A stretch of 53,904 bases of DNA from an uncultured Rhizobiaceae group bacterium (GCA_937951645.1 CALFBM010000096.1:1-53904), one strand, 5' to 3'; shown: positions 27,206 through 36,478, counted from the stretch's first letter. A program made the numbers and translations. Notes: generated by a model from the sequence alone, not told the origin.

Positions 27206-27933
27206 AATTGCAAAACTTTCAATGCTTCACCGGCATCCAGCCGTCCATCATAAAGTGCACGTCCTGTGATTGCGCCTTCAAGTTTTTTGCATTCTGGTGA
27301 GGCCAGTTTTTTTACGTCCTCGATGGAAGCCAATCCGCCTGATGCAATGACGGGAATGGAAACTGCGTCTGCCAGTTTGATTGTGGACGGCCAGTTTATG
27401 CCTGTAAGAATTCCGTCACGGTCTATGTCTGTATAAATAATCGCTGAAGCGCCTGCGCCTTCAAATTCTTGGGCAAGCTCTACAATGCCCAGTTCAGAGG
27501 CTTCTGCCCAGCCTTCAACAGCAACCTTGCCACCCTTGGCATCAATTCCAACCGCAATTTTACCAGAGAATTTTTTACAGGCCTGTTTTACCAATTCGGG
27601 GTCGCGTACTGCAATAGTTCCCAAAATTACCCGAGCAATGCCCTTGTCCAGCCAATGGGAAATATGATCAAGCGTTCTGATACCACCGCCCAATTGAACC
27701 GGATTTTTGGTATTGGCCAAAATTGCTTCAACTGCCTTGCCGTTTACGGTCTCACCTTCAAAGGCACCGTTAAGATCAACAACATGTAACCATTTGAAAC
27801 CCTCGTCTTCAAACGCCTTTGCTTGTGCGCCCGGGTCTTCATTATAAACGGTTGACTCATTCATATCACCAAGTTTAAGACGAACGCACTCGCCGTCTTT
27901 AAGATCAATAGCCGGGAACAATATTTTAGTCAT
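27202..27933 (-). CDS. hisA: ProFAR isomerase HisA
   Basis: Fourth step of histidine synthesis, isomerising ProFAR to PRFAR. TIM barrel beginning [20 protein letters not shown] with catalytic Asp (AIDLKDG) and Asp in [13 protein letters not shown]; phosphate loops LGGGIRT and IASGGLAS. The track ORF extends to 27990, but ATG 27933 is the start by homology (243 aa). Upstream lies a 35-codon ORF whose first 14 codons repeat the hisA start, and that ORF's TGA overlaps this ATG as ATGA. The Shine-Dalgarno is weak, so coupling may matter. Confidence 0.95.
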   Translation of the reverse strand: MTKILFPAIDLKDGECVRLKLGDMNESTVYNEDPGAQAKAFEDEGFKWLHVVDLNGAFEGETVNGKAVEAILANTKNPVQLGGGIRTLDHISHWLDKGIARVILGTIAVRDPELVKQACKKFSGKIAVGIDAKGGKVAVEGWAEASELGIVELAQEFEGAGASAIIYTDIDRDGILTGINWPSTIKLADAVSIPVIASGGLASIEDVKKLASPECKKLEGAITGRALYDGRLDAGEALKVLQL

Positions 27934-28037
27934 AGGCGAATGCTCTTTTTTATTTGTGTGTCCTCGAAGCTGCGCTTCTGCGGGCAACACGGGCTACCAT
28001 CTTTGAGATCTATGGCCGGGAAAAGAACTTTTAACAT
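27930..28037 (-). pseudogene. Relic of a second hisA 5' end forming a 35-codon bridging ORF
   Basis: The first 14 codons read [14 protein letters not shown], nearly the same as the hisA start [14 protein letters not shown]. Then the sequence becomes unrelated ([21 protein letters not shown], stop). Over FPAIDLKDG the two copies differ at five codons, all third-position and synonymous. The relic ATG overlaps the hisH stop as TGATG and the relic TGA overlaps the hisA ATG as ATGA. This looks like the original hisA start, left behind when a diverged hisA was joined in, or an old duplication. It could now serve as a coupling leader peptide. Confidence 0.75.
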
Positions 28038-28690
28038 CAAGGTGCCCATTTCAAGAAATTACTGATTAAAGCCAAGCCCAGGCGTTGGCTTTTTTCCGGG
28101 TGAAATTGTGTACCAACCATGTTGTCTCGACCTGTGATTGCAGTCACAGCACCCCCATAGTTGGTTGTTGCAATGCACTCATCTGTATTGACGCATTCCA
28201 TGTGATATGAGTGTACAAAGTAAGCGTGCAATCCACCTTCACCTGTTTCAATACCTTCCAATAATGGATGTGGTTTTTGAACCTGAAGTGTATTCCAGCC
28301 AATTTGCGGAATTTTTAAATTCTTGTCTTTTGGTTGTAGTTGCACAACATCACCGGCAATCCAGCCAAGACCGTTGGTTGTTGCTTTTTCAAGCCCGCGA
28401 GATGCCATAAGTTGCATCCCGACGCAAATACCCAAAAAGGGCTTTGCCTGCTTGATGACAGCATCTTCCAATACTTCAACCATGCCTGAAACTGCATCCA
28501 GACCTGCGCGACAATCGGCATAGGCACCCACACCCGGTAAAACAATGCGATCTGCTTTGGATACCCAATCTGCATCACTTGTAAGTCTGATATCAGCAGA
28601 AATATCCGCTTCGCGGCTGGCTCGTTCAAATGCCTTTTGTGCGGAACGCAGGTTTCCGGAGCCATAATCTATAATTGCAATTTGCATCAT
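28037..28690 (-). CDS. hisH: Imidazole glycerol phosphate synthase subunit HisH
   Basis: Class I glutamine amidotransferase supplying ammonia to His[20 protein letters not shown] opens the domain; the nucleophile Cys is in [11 protein letters not shown]; His and Glu of the triad are in [10 protein letters not shown]. Length 217 aa. It begins ATG-ATG right at the end of the DUF2628 gene. Its TGA overlaps the ATG of the hisA relic ORF as TGATG. Confidence 0.97.
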   Translation of the reverse strand: MMQIAIIDYGSGNLRSAQKAFERASREADISADIRLTSDADWVSKADRIVLPGVGAYADCRAGLDAVSGMVEVLEDAVIKQAKPFLGICVGMQLMASRGLEKATTNGLGWIAGDVVQLQPKDKNLKIPQIGWNTLQVQKPHPLLEGIETGEGGLHAYFVHSYHMECVNTDECIATTNYGGAVTAITGRDNMVGTQFHPEKSQRLGLALISNFLKWAP

Positions 28691-29158
28691 CTATTCCGGA
28701 AAAAGGCTCATGTTATTTTTATTCGAACCAGAGCTTACTACATTTGGTTTATTATCATTACGAATTATTTGTCTCGATTTTATCAAACCTTCGCCCGCGT
28801 TTGCTAAAAACCTGATTTCTGCTTCATCGCGGTTTTCGCCTTCGACAATGCCTGCATAACGCCAACCCTTGTCTTCCAGATTTTTACGAACAAGTTGATA
28901 GCCTTCCAGTAAAAGATACAACCCCGGCAAAATAGAAAGATATGAAACCGCTATACCCGGATTTAAAAAAGCCAGGATAATAATTGCTGTAATTGCCACA
29001 AAATAAGCCATTAAAGGCAACCACAGTTTGTTCCAAATCAACCAAAATGGAGGAAAGAAAAGTGCCATGGTTGCCTTGGTATCCGGAACGAGAACAAAGC
29101 TATCCTCAGGATTTTCCAAACTGTCAACAGGAGGCAAATATACGGTGTATGTTGTCAT
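28691..29158 (-). CDS. DUF2628 membrane protein in the his operon
   Basis: Conserved rhizobial protein of unknown function (155 aa). It starts MTTYTVYLPP, has the phrase ATMALFFPPFWLIWNKLW and two further hydrophobic segments (YFVAITAIIILAFL, YLSILPGLYLLLEG), then a polar tail with WRYAGIVEGENRDEAEIRF. It always seems to sit between hisB and hisH in this order, yet no step of histidine synthesis is missing that it could fill. The spacing to hisH is zero, so it is cotranscribed. Confidence 0.8.
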   Translation of the reverse strand: MTTYTVYLPPVDSLENPEDSFVLVPDTKATMALFFPPFWLIWNKLWLPLMAYFVAITAIIILAFLNPGIAVSYLSILPGLYLLLEGYQLVRKNLEDKGWRYAGIVEGENRDEAEIRFLANAGEGLIKSRQIIRNDNKPNVVSSGSNKNNMSLFPE

Positions 29159-29207
29159 ACGTGTTGTTTAAACGCAGTTGGCGCTTAGAACAACACTTAC
29201 GGTAGAA

Positions 29208-29795
29208 TTAAAGTGAACCTTTTGTCGATGGGATGCGATCAGCCTGACGTGGGTCAATCTCCATCGCTGCACGAAGAACACGAGCAACAGCCTTAAAGCA
29301 GGTTTCGGCAATATGGTGATTATTATCGCCGTAGTGGTTTGTAATATGAAGCGTGATGCCTGCATGTTGCGAAAATGCCTGAAAAAACTCTTTGAAAAGC
29401 TCTGTGTCGTAGTCACCGACCTTTGGTGCAGAGAAATTCACATCCCAAATCAGGTAAGGTCTGCCAGATACATCAACGGCTGCACGTGTAAGCGTTTCAT
29501 CCATGGCCAAGTCAATGGATGCATAACGCGCAATGCCCTTGCGATCACCCAGCGCACTGGAAACAGCCTGCCCCAGGGCAATGCCTACATCTTCTGAAGT
29601 GTGATGTGCATCAATGTGCAAATCCCCATCACAGCGAATTTTCATATCAATTAAAGAATGGCGAGAAAGCTGATCCAGCATATGATCAAAAAAGCCAGCG
29701 CCTGTTTTTACATCATAGTCGCCTGTACCATCGAGGTTAATCTCAACAGAAATATCAGTTTCAGCAGTTTTTCGTGACAATTCAGCTTTACGCAT
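29208..29795 (-). CDS. hisB: Imidazoleglycerol-phosphate dehydratase HisB
   Basis: Dehydrates IGP to imidazole-acetol phosphate. Mn-binding motifs [12 protein letters not shown] and (second half) [15 protein letters not shown] are present, with [14 protein letters not shown] near residue 35. Length 195 aa marks the monofunctional form, without a HisB-N phosphatase domain. It is the first gene of the minus-strand his run; the 161-bp gap to hslV must hold divergent promoters for the his genes and the heat-shock protease. Confidence 0.96.
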   Translation of the reverse strand: MRKAELSRKTAETDISVEINLDGTGDYDVKTGAGFFDHMLDQLSRHSLIDMKIRCDGDLHIDAHHTSEDVGIALGQAVSSALGDRKGIARYASIDLAMDETLTRAAVDVSGRPYLIWDVNFSAPKVGDYDTELFKEFFQAFSQHAGITLHITNHYGDNNHHIAETCFKAVARVLRAAMEIDPRQADRIPSTKGSL

Positions 29796-29897
29796 AACAA
29801 ATACTCTTATGTCAGTTAATTGATTTCATGCCTCATATACCAAGACAATCTTACAAAAGCTATAACATGTGTATTTACCATGAATTTACAGAATAAA

Positions 29898-29928
29898 TTT
29901 GAAATGTGATTGAAACCTCTTACATTGT
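29898..29928 (+). promoter_or_regulatory. Putative heat-shock (sigma-32) promoter of hslVU
   Basis: TTTG, 17 nt, CTTACATTGT: 3 of 4 and 8 of 10 matches to the alphaproteobacterial consensus CTTG-N17/18-CYTATNTNNG. It ends 28 nt before the hslV ATG chosen here. Weaker than the dnaK site; the heat-shock context adds support. Confidence 0.4.
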
Positions 29929-29956
29929 TGAAAACAAATCCATTCGAGGTTCATTA

Positions 29957-30511
29957 ATGTCAAAACTACCCTCCATGCACGCAACGACTATCGTAACGGT
30001 TCGCAAAGGCAATAAAGTTGTTATTGCTGGTGACGGGCAAGTGAGTCTTGGGCAAACAGTTATCAAGGGAAACGCGCGAAAAGTTCGCCGTATTGGCAAA
30101 GACCAGGATGTTATAACAGGATTTGCCGGTGCAACTGCGGATGCCTTTACACTCCTTGAACGTCTGGAAAAAAAGCTTGAGCAATATCCAGGTCAATTGA
30201 TGCGCGCCTGTGTTGAATTGGCGAAAGACTGGCGGACAGATAAATATCTGCGCAATCTTGAGGCCATGATGCTGGTTGCTGATAAAAATATTTCGCTTTG
30301 CGTAACCGGTAATGGCGATGTGCTTGAACCGGAAGATGGCATCATGGCGATTGGCTCTGGTGGCAACTATGCACTTGCTGCTGCGCGCGCACTTTCTGAC
30401 AGTAAATTATCAGCAGAAAAAATTGCCGAAAAAGCAATGAAAATTGCTGGTGAAATTTGCGTTTATACCAATCATAGTCTCATCATTGAATCACTTGATA
30501 CACAAGATTGA
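29957..30511 (+). CDS. hslV: ATP-dependent protease proteolytic subunit HslV (ClpQ)
   Basis: Dodecameric N-terminal-threonine protease of the HslUV complex. The track starts at 29906; I use ATG 29957, which has GAGG 7 nt upstream. The encoded start [19 protein letters not shown] then carries a 9-residue propeptide before the catalytic TT, as in many alphaproteobacterial HslV. Also seen: [32 protein letters not shown], and [14 protein letters not shown]. Length 184 aa. hslU follows 48 nt downstream. Confidence 0.95.
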   Translation: MSKLPSMHATTIVTVRKGNKVVIAGDGQVSLGQTVIKGNARKVRRIGKDQDVITGFAGATADAFTLLERLEKKLEQYPGQLMRACVELAKDWRTDKYLRNLEAMMLVADKNISLCVTGNGDVLEPEDGIMAIGSGGNYALAAARALSDSKLSAEKIAEKAMKIAGEICVYTNHSLIIESLDTQD

Positions 30512-30559
30512 CTGGCAACTTGCAAATAAACTAGTTTCTCTCCTTTAAGGTAATTTTAT

Positions 30560-31867
30560 ATGACTGATTTTTCACCCCGCGAGATTGTTTCTGAACTTGA
30601 TCGTTTTATCATTGGCCAAAAAGACGCAAAACGCGCAGTTGCGATTGCACTTCGTAATCGCTGGCGCAGGCAGCAACTTGAAGGCATGATGAGAGAAGAA
30701 GTCATGCCCAAGAATATTCTCATGATCGGACCAACTGGCGTTGGCAAGACTGAAATTTCACGTCGCCTTGCCAAAATGGCTGGTGCGCCATTTTTAAAGG
30801 TCGAAGCTACCAAGTTTACTGAAGTTGGCTACGTAGGCCGTGATGTTGAACAGATTATCCGTGATTTGGTAGAGATTGGTATTAGCCTTGTGCGCGAAAA
30901 AAAGCGCGAGGCAGTTAAGGCAAAAGCTCATCTTGCGGCAGAAGAACGGGTACTTGCAGCACTTGTTGGTGAAACTGCAAGTCCTGCCACCAAAGACAGT
31001 TTCCGCAAAAAACTGCGTAATGGTGAGATGGATAACAAGGAAATCGAGATTGAAGTTGCTGATACCTCAAACCCTATGGGTGGAATGGATATTCCCGGAA
31101 TGCCGGGTGGTAGTGTCGGAGTTCTTAATCTTGGCGAAATGCTTGGCAAAGGTTTTGGAGGACGAACCAAAAAGAAAAAAACAACGGTAATAGAATCCTA
31201 TGAAGCGTTGATAGCAGATGAATCTGACAAAATGCTGGATGATGAAAGCATTGTTGCCGAGGCAATCGAAGCAGTAGAAAACAATGGTATCGTTTTTCTT
31301 GATGAGATTGATAAAATTGCTGTAAATGATCAACGATCAAGTGCAGGTGTTTCACGTGAAGGCGTACAACGTGATCTACTACCGCTGATTGAAGGTACGG
31401 TTGTTTCAACCAAACATGGGCAGGTTAAAACAGACCATATCCTGTTTGTTGCATCTGGCGCATTCCACGTTTCCAAACCTTCTGATTTATTACCAGAACT
31501 TCAAGGACGCCTTCCTATTCGGGTTGAATTGCGTGCACTTGAAAAAGATGACTTCAGACGCATTCTAACCGAGCCGGAAGCCAGCCTTGTAAAACAATAT
31601 ATTGCACTTTTGAAAACAGAAGGTGTTGAACTGGAGTTTACGGATGATGCAATTGATGAAATAGCCGATATTGCGGTTGATCTTAATTCAACCATTGAAA
31701 ACATCGGTGCTCGCAGATTACAAACTGTTATGGAACGCGTGCTTGACGAGATATCCTTCACCGCCCCTGATTTGAGCGAAGAGGGTGTCAAGGTTGATGC
31801 AAAATATGTGAAGAAACACCTTGGTGAACTGGCAAAGGATGTTGATCTTAGCCGCTATATTCTTTGA
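30560..31867 (+). CDS. hslU: ATP-dependent protease ATPase subunit HslU (ClpY)
   Basis: AAA+ unfoldase that feeds substrates to HslV. N-terminal [17 protein letters not shown], Walker [10 protein letters not shown], pore motif GYVGRDVE, an intermediate I domain (about residues 110-235) with the Gly/Met-rich stretch [14 protein letters not shown], Walker [11 protein letters not shown], and the sensor region [17 protein letters not shown]. It ends DLSRYIL, matching the conserved C-terminus that inserts into HslV. Length 435 aa. The codons for VSRE contain a parS-like 13/16 match (see findings). Confidence 0.97.
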   Translation: MTDFSPREIVSELDRFIIGQKDAKRAVAIALRNRWRRQQLEGMMREEVMPKNILMIGPTGVGKTEISRRLAKMAGAPFLKVEATKFTEVGYVGRDVEQIIRDLVEIGISLVREKKREAVKAKAHLAAEERVLAALVGETASPATKDSFRKKLRNGEMDNKEIEIEVADTSNPMGGMDIPGMPGGSVGVLNLGEMLGKGFGGRTKKKKTTVIESYEALIADESDKMLDDESIVAEAIEAVENNGIVFLDEIDKIAVNDQRSSAGVSREGVQRDLLPLIEGTVVSTKHGQVKTDHILFVASGAFHVSKPSDLLPELQGRLPIRVELRALEKDDFRRILTEPEASLVKQYIALLKTEGVELEFTDDAIDEIADIAVDLNSTIENIGARRLQTVMERVLDEISFTAPDLSEEGVKVDAKYVKKHLGELAKDVDLSRYIL

Positions 31868-32043
31868 TTTTAGCGTTTATTATTTCAAAACCGCTTCATG
31901 TTTTAGGTGACAAGCTTTAACCCTGCACGTAATCTCACAAAAATTTTGAAATCTTTCTATCGACTCCAATGTCAAAATTATGCAATTTGCAGAAATTGAC
32001 ATGAAGACGTGTCTTGTTTGTGGCTTTTGGAGGGTTTCCTGAA

Positions 32044-32982
32044 TTGCTGGGTAAAGTTTCATCTATTCTGGCTATTGTCATGCTTGGGTTTGGCCTTGCG
32101 AGTCCTTCTTTTGCGCTTACCAAAGTTCCTCCGGGAAACCGTAGCGCAACGCAGCCAAAAATTCCATCGACTTCAGTTTCGCGCACACGCTCAACAAATA
32201 GCAGCTTTGAAGCCAAATATGAAAAAATCCGCGACTTGATCAAGTCGGACAAGAAACTTCAAGGCAAAATCAAAAGAGCAGCAAAACAATATGGTATAGC
32301 CCCTATACATATTGTTGGCGCACTCGTTGGCGAACATACATACAATGTCGATGCTCTTGATCATTTGCAAACTTACTATGTTAAAGCGATTTCATACTTT
32401 AAATCTGATGTTCAATTTTCATATGGTGATGAACCTGTTTCAGAATTCGTTAAGCGTCCTGAATTTTCAAAATGCAAAGCATCTCGCGACTCATATGACC
32501 TTTGGGCTTGCCGCGAAGATATCTGGAAAATTAAATTCAAGGGCAAAACTGTTGATGGCGTGAAATGGCCCAACGACCGTTTTGGCCGTGTTTTCTTTCA
32601 ACCATTTTATGCCGGGCAAACCTTTGGTCTTGGGCAGATTAACCCACTGACCGCTTTACAGGTAACAGACCTGGTTTCCAAAAAAAGCGGCAAGAAAAAA
32701 CTTTCGGCAAACAAGGCAAATGAAGTTTATAAAACCATTATGGAGCCGGATACGACGCTACAATATATGGCAGCCGTAATTCGTGTGTCGATAGATGCCT
32801 ATAAAGCAATTGGCGGGTTTGATATTGCCAATAACCCTGGTGTGACCTCAACACTTTATAATTTGGGCGATGTCAGAAACCGCGCGCGCATTACAAAGTC
32901 AAAAGGCGGTCTTCCAAAAGAAAATTATTACGGCTGGCTCGTAAATGAAAAGCGTACAGAACTTGAGGCTATTTTGAAATAG
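32044..32982 (+). CDS. DUF1402 family exported protein, lysozyme/SLT-like motifs
   Basis: The track starts at TTG 32014, but GGAGGG (32029-32034) lies 9 nt before TTG 32044, giving 312 aa with a clean signal peptide (MLGKVSSILAIVMLGFGLASPSFA). The family has no assigned function. Three blocks recall the lytic transglycosylase/lysozyme fold: an acidic residue in IVGALVGEHTYN, then FGLGQINPLTAL (compare GLMQIMP), then TLYNLGDVRNRA (compare AYNAGP). I infer a periplasmic peptidoglycan-binding or cleaving role. It follows hslU by 176 nt, and its end overlaps the convergent regulator gene by 14 nt. Confidence 0.75.
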   Translation: MLGKVSSILAIVMLGFGLASPSFALTKVPPGNRSATQPKIPSTSVSRTRSTNSSFEAKYEKIRDLIKSDKKLQGKIKRAAKQYGIAPIHIVGALVGEHTYNVDALDHLQTYYVKAISYFKSDVQFSYGDEPVSEFVKRPEFSKCKASRDSYDLWACREDIWKIKFKGKTVDGVKWPNDRFGRVFFQPFYAGQTFGLGQINPLTALQVTDLVSKKSGKKKLSANKANEVYKTIMEPDTTLQYMAAVIRVSIDAYKAIGGFDIANNPGVTSTLYNLGDVRNRARITKSKGGLPKENYYGWLVNEKRTELEAILK

Positions 32983-33343
32983 GTTTGCTTGAGAACCTGA
33001 TAAGTCTCTTTGTCAGTTCATCGCATTCATCATCTGATAGTTTTGAAATTTCTCCTGCAAGGCAATTAGCAAGGTTGGTAGCGCTTGCTGAAAGATGTTC
33101 GGTATCAACCACAACACGCGTATGGGAAGTTGCTGCCAGTTTTTGAAGCTCTTCTGCCTCATCCCAAATAATATTAAAGTAACCAATTATACGCTGCAAA
33201 AACTGCCAGCTTGGCATACCTCGATGACCCCGTTCCAGGGCAGATAAATATGCGGCCGAAACTTTTAGACTCGTAGCCATTTGTTTTTGGTTCACGCCCT
33301 TGGCTCTGCGTAACTCTCTCATTTTTAAACCAAATGGAGTCAT
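32969..33343 (-). CDS. XRE-family helix-turn-helix regulator
   Basis: Cytoplasmic DNA-binding protein, 124 aa. The HTH covers about residues 5-60: MRELRRAKGVNQKQMATSLKVSAAYLSALERG, followed by PSWQFLQRIIGYFNI. The C-terminal half has no recognisable sensor domain. Targets are unknown. It starts in an ATGA overlap with the upstream Smr gene (33340-33343), so the two are cotranslated, and runs tail-to-tail into DUF1402. Confidence 0.88.
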   Translation of the reverse strand: MTPFGLKMRELRRAKGVNQKQMATSLKVSAAYLSALERGHRGMPSWQFLQRIIGYFNIIWDEAEELQKLAATSHTRVVVDTEHLSASATNLANCLAGEISKLSDDECDELTKRLIRFSSKPISK

Positions 33344-33885
33344 CTACTTGTAGCCTTGAGCGGGTTTCTAATCCTTACGTAAAGAGCCCCGCCGCCGCCA
33401 TGGGTAACGTGGGCTTCATGATAGCCACTGGCATATTTTCTAAACTCCGGTTCTGATAACCATCGCGGAACTGCTTGCCTTAAAATACCTTCACCACGTC
33501 TGCCCTTGCCTGTGATAACAAGTATGGTTCGACGGCCAACCTGGTAAGAATTTTCCAAATATCTAAAAAGCCTGGAATGGGCTTCTGACTGAACCATACC
33601 ATGTAAATCAATACGCCCATCAATACCTGTTCGCCCTTTTATAATTTTACGGGTGACAGATTGATCCAGCAATGAAGGTTTGGGTGCCCGTGCAATACTT
33701 ACCGCAGGCTCTGGTGTATAAGGGCGGATAATACGAGGAACTGCCCTTACAGGCTGCGGCCTTGGGATATTCATTTCACCCATTTCGGCCTTAAATTCCA
33801 GACTTGCCCTATTGCTGTGAAGTGGCTTTGCAGTGCGTTTAACCCGCTCCCAAAGTTCTGAATCTTCCTTGCGCTTCTTTGACAT
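33340..33885 (-). CDS. Smr-domain protein (SmrA-like endonuclease)
   Basis: Stand-alone small MutS-related domain protein with putative nuclease activity on DNA or stalled-ribosome mRNA. Basic N-terminal half; the Smr domain begins at about residue 85 with DGRIDLHGMVQSEAHSRLF and carries the active-site-type motif VITGKGRRGEGILRQ, followed by GYHEAHVTHGGGGALYVRIR. Length 181 aa. It lies 3 nt after mltA and overlaps the XRE gene. Confidence 0.88.
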   Translation of the reverse strand: MSKKRKEDSELWERVKRTAKPLHSNRASLEFKAEMGEMNIPRPQPVRAVPRIIRPYTPEPAVSIARAPKPSLLDQSVTRKIIKGRTGIDGRIDLHGMVQSEAHSRLFRYLENSYQVGRRTILVITGKGRRGEGILRQAVPRWLSEPEFRKYASGYHEAHVTHGGGGALYVRIRNPLKATSR

Positions 33886-33888
33886 GAA

Positions 33889-34968
33889 TCATATGCCTTT
33901 TGGATTTAAAACAATAAAATCCGTGTCATGCCGAACACTACCTGCAAGAGTACCAGCCTCTTTGCCCGAACCAATAAAAATATCGCCGCGCTGTTCACCA
34001 ACAATTGCAGAGCCTGTATCTTGTGCAATCATCAATCTTTGAAAAACACCTGATTGATCAGGAAATGGCTCATTTGTTGAAAGCCAAACAGGTGTTCCAT
34101 ATGCATGTTTGGCTTTATCAACTGCAAGGCTTCTTCCAGCGGTCAGTTGAACTCCCGCGGCAGCAATTGGGCCAAAATCAGGGTCGTGACCTTCAAGTTC
34201 TGTAAAGAAAATAAATGAGCGGTTTTCATGCAAGACTTTTCTGCCGCGTTCAAGATCACTTTCCAGCCAGGCACGTATATTGGTCATGTTTGCCTGATCA
34301 AGCGGCATGACTTCACGCTGTACCAGTAATTTTCCAATCGAAGTGTATGGATGTCCGGTTTTACCCGCATAAGAAACACGGGCAGATGTGCCATCACGAA
34401 ACAACAAACGTGCAGAGCCCTGAATATGAATGTAGAAACCTTCAATCACTGACTTGAGCCAGAAAAGCTCCAATCCACGGTTTTTTAATGCACCCTTGTC
34501 AATTTGACCTCGATCATAAAACTCAACAAGGCCATCATCTGTTTTACGTGCCCATTCAAGAGATAGGTCAAGATTTTTTGGCTTATTGTCTGGATCAAGT
34601 TTTACAAGGTCGTGTGGGCGCCGGTAAAGCGGATAAGAAAATTCTTCCGTTCTAACACGTGATGCTTCTACTTCAGGTTCAAAATAGGCAGTTACAAAGC
34701 CTTGCTTGTTTTTATAAGTGTGCGGGTCAAAGTGTTTTTCGAAAAACTGGCGGGCTTCTTTCTTGCTGATGCTTGAAATATCAAGCGCCAGTGCAAGTCT
34801 TGCTGTTTCCAAAAGTTCCGGTGATGGATTAACTGCAATGCGGCTTATAAATGAACGCTCGGCAAAGGCCCTTGCTGACATTCTAAAACAGCTCAGGGCA
34901 GCAATATGATCATCGTTTTTCCAACCCTTGATCATGTCAAAAGATATTTGCCGCCAACCTTCACGCAT
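33889..34968 (-). CDS. mltA: Membrane-bound lytic transglycosylase A (MltA family)
   Basis: Cleaves peptidoglycan glycan strands to 1,6-anhydromuropeptides. The MltA domain runs from GFVTAYFEPEVEASRVRTEEFSYPLYRRP, through GQIDKGALKNRGLELFWLKS, to a 3D domain with AKHAYGTPVWLST, IAQDTGSAIVGEQRGDIFIGSG, which holds the catalytic Asp. No lipobox or signal peptide is visible at the annotated start, which is usual for rhizobial annotations of this gene; export may use an unrecognised signal. Length 359 aa. It follows the Tim44-like gene by 8 nt. Confidence 0.9.
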   Translation of the reverse strand: MREGWRQISFDMIKGWKNDDHIAALSCFRMSARAFAERSFISRIAVNPSPELLETARLALALDISSISKKEARQFFEKHFDPHTYKNKQGFVTAYFEPEVEASRVRTEEFSYPLYRRPHDLVKLDPDNKPKNLDLSLEWARKTDDGLVEFYDRGQIDKGALKNRGLELFWLKSVIEGFYIHIQGSARLLFRDGTSARVSYAGKTGHPYTSIGKLLVQREVMPLDQANMTNIRAWLESDLERGRKVLHENRSFIFFTELEGHDPDFGPIAAAGVQLTAGRSLAVDKAKHAYGTPVWLSTNEPFPDQSGVFQRLMIAQDTGSAIVGEQRGDIFIGSGKEAGTLAGSVRHDTDFIVLNPKGI

Positions 34969-34976
34969 AGCGATGG

Positions 34977-35711
34977 TTAAGCCCCCGCTTCAGTTGCAAC
35001 CAACTTCCAATTCGGGTCATTTGATCTTGTATCACGGGCAAAGGTCCAAATGTCTTTTACACGGGCGATATCCCTGTCATCACCCTCAATAATAACGCCA
35101 TCTTTATCCAGAGTTGCCGAAACAATCTGAGAAATAAACTTGATTGTGATATGTGCTTCGTGAGATTTGACTGCAGCAGAGTGTACTTCAGATCCATCTA
35201 TTCCGATAAAGGTGGATTTTACAGTTTCACCGCGAGATTCACGGTCATCAATAACCGATTTAAAACCGTCAAACACCTCTTTTGAGAGCAGGCTTCTCAG
35301 GCTTTTGGTATCCCCTTGCGCAAATGCATTTACGATCATTTCATAGGCCATATCAGCACCGGCCATAAATTCTTTGGGATTAAACCCTGGATCGGCTGCA
35401 AGGATTTCTTTTAGGCCTTTATTGATTTTGGTGCGTGGCTTGGCGATTTTATCAATCTGCGCCAATCGCGGGTCTTTTTCCTCTACATCCCCTTTGTCAT
35501 TTTGCGCTCTTGTAGGGAGCTTAACGACATTATCTGCTGAGGGACCATTCTCACGAGGGTTTTGGGATTGTCTTTTCTGTTTATCCTTATTGAACATATC
35601 AGACAGATCTTCATCGTGACCTGTCCGTTGGCCAAGGATTGAACGGAGTTTTAAAAGCACAACGATTGCTGCGACCAGAATTGCTATTGTGAATGGATCA
35701 AAGGATTGCAT
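34977..35711 (-). CDS. Tim44-like domain membrane-anchored protein
   Basis: Bacterial relative of the C-terminal domain of mitochondrial Tim44. One N-terminal membrane segment (FTIAILVAAIVVLLKLRSILG), a charged disordered linker, and the Tim44 domain from about residue 110 (FMAGADMAYEMIVNAFAQGDTKSLRSLLS to WTFARDTRSNDPNWKLVAT). Function unproven; the Caulobacter TimA homolog is an inner-membrane protein. The track begins at TTG 35723 without a Shine-Dalgarno; ATG 35711 four codons on is preferred. Divergent from fxsA. Confidence 0.88.
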   Translation of the reverse strand: MQSFDPFTIAILVAAIVVLLKLRSILGQRTGHDEDLSDMFNKDKQKRQSQNPRENGPSADNVVKLPTRAQNDKGDVEEKDPRLAQIDKIAKPRTKINKGLKEILAADPGFNPKEFMAGADMAYEMIVNAFAQGDTKSLRSLLSKEVFDGFKSVIDDRESRGETVKSTFIGIDGSEVHSAAVKSHEAHITIKFISQIVSATLDKDGVIIEGDDRDIARVKDIWTFARDTRSNDPNWKLVATEAGA

Positions 35712-35845
35712 GTTTTTCGCCAATTAATTATTTACTACTATATAGTCCTTGAAAAAGAAGTTGCAAAGGTGGCTATTCAATTTCTCTTTCATCATTCCTA
35801 TATGATGGTAAACCAGAATAACCTTAACAATTTTGCGAACAACTC

Positions 35846-36352
35846 ATGCGCCTTGGCATTATTCCCTTCCTGCTTCTTTTTATTCCTATTCTGGAGATCA
35901 CTGTCTTTATCATGGTGGGGGGGCAAATTGGGGTTATTTCGACATTGGGAATGATTTTGGTTACGGCAATTTTGGGCTCTATTTTGCTGCGAATTCAAGG
36001 TTTTGCAACACTTGCTCGCATTCAAGAGCAATCAAGAAATGGCTCCATTCCGGGAAAAGAGCTTGTCAGTGGCGTCATGATCATGATTGCAGGCGTATTA
36101 CTCCTAACACCCGGGTTTGTGACAGATTCAATTGGTTTTCTGCTTTTCTTTCCGCCATTTAGACATTTCCTTTGGTCAAGCATTGCTTCAAAAGTGGTTG
36201 TTCAAACAAAAGGTGCTTTTCAGCAAGGTGGAAACCCATTTGGTAATCACCATGCAAATAAAAATGCCGAAGACGTCGTAGACCTTGATCCATCGGAGTT
36301 TTCAGAGAAATCGAATCCGGATAGTCCATGGAATAAGCTGGATGACAAATAA
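35846..36352 (+). CDS. fxsA: FxsA family membrane protein
   Basis: Polytopic inner-membrane protein, 168 aa. In E. coli FxsA titrates PifA-mediated exclusion of phage T7; the general role is unknown. Four hydrophobic stretches include LGIIPFLLLFIPILEITVFIMVGGQIG and MIMIAGVLLLTPGFVTDSIGFLLFFPPFR, the latter being the family hallmark. A charged C-terminal tail follows. Located between the divergent Tim44-like gene and secB, the conserved rhizobial position. Confidence 0.9.
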   Translation: MRLGIIPFLLLFIPILEITVFIMVGGQIGVISTLGMILVTAILGSILLRIQGFATLARIQEQSRNGSIPGKELVSGVMIMIAGVLLLTPGFVTDSIGFLLFFPPFRHFLWSSIASKVVVQTKGAFQQGGNPFGNHHANKNAEDVVDLDPSEFSEKSNPDSPWNKLDDK

Positions 36353-36478
36353 TTGTCCTCAAGGCTCGCATTTTAGCATAGTTCTTGTCTCACTTATCGG
36401 TACGTGCTAGCCAGCACATTGAGAATGGTGCAAATTTATGTGCCAAACGAATTTAGATTGAACACTCAAGGTTTTGAC

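Noticed and set aside
27202-27990. 262-aa form of HisA
   Set aside because: The extra 19 residues are out of the family; ATG 27933 gives the usual start and overlaps the relic ORF stop.
31969-32002. ATGTCAA/TTGACAT inverted repeat before DUF1402
   Set aside because: Short arms far apart, no matching promoter elements; not strong enough to list as a site.
36404-36417. GTGCT-AGCC-AGCAC hairpin between fxsA and secB
   Set aside because: A five-base stem without T-run is expected by chance at this scale.
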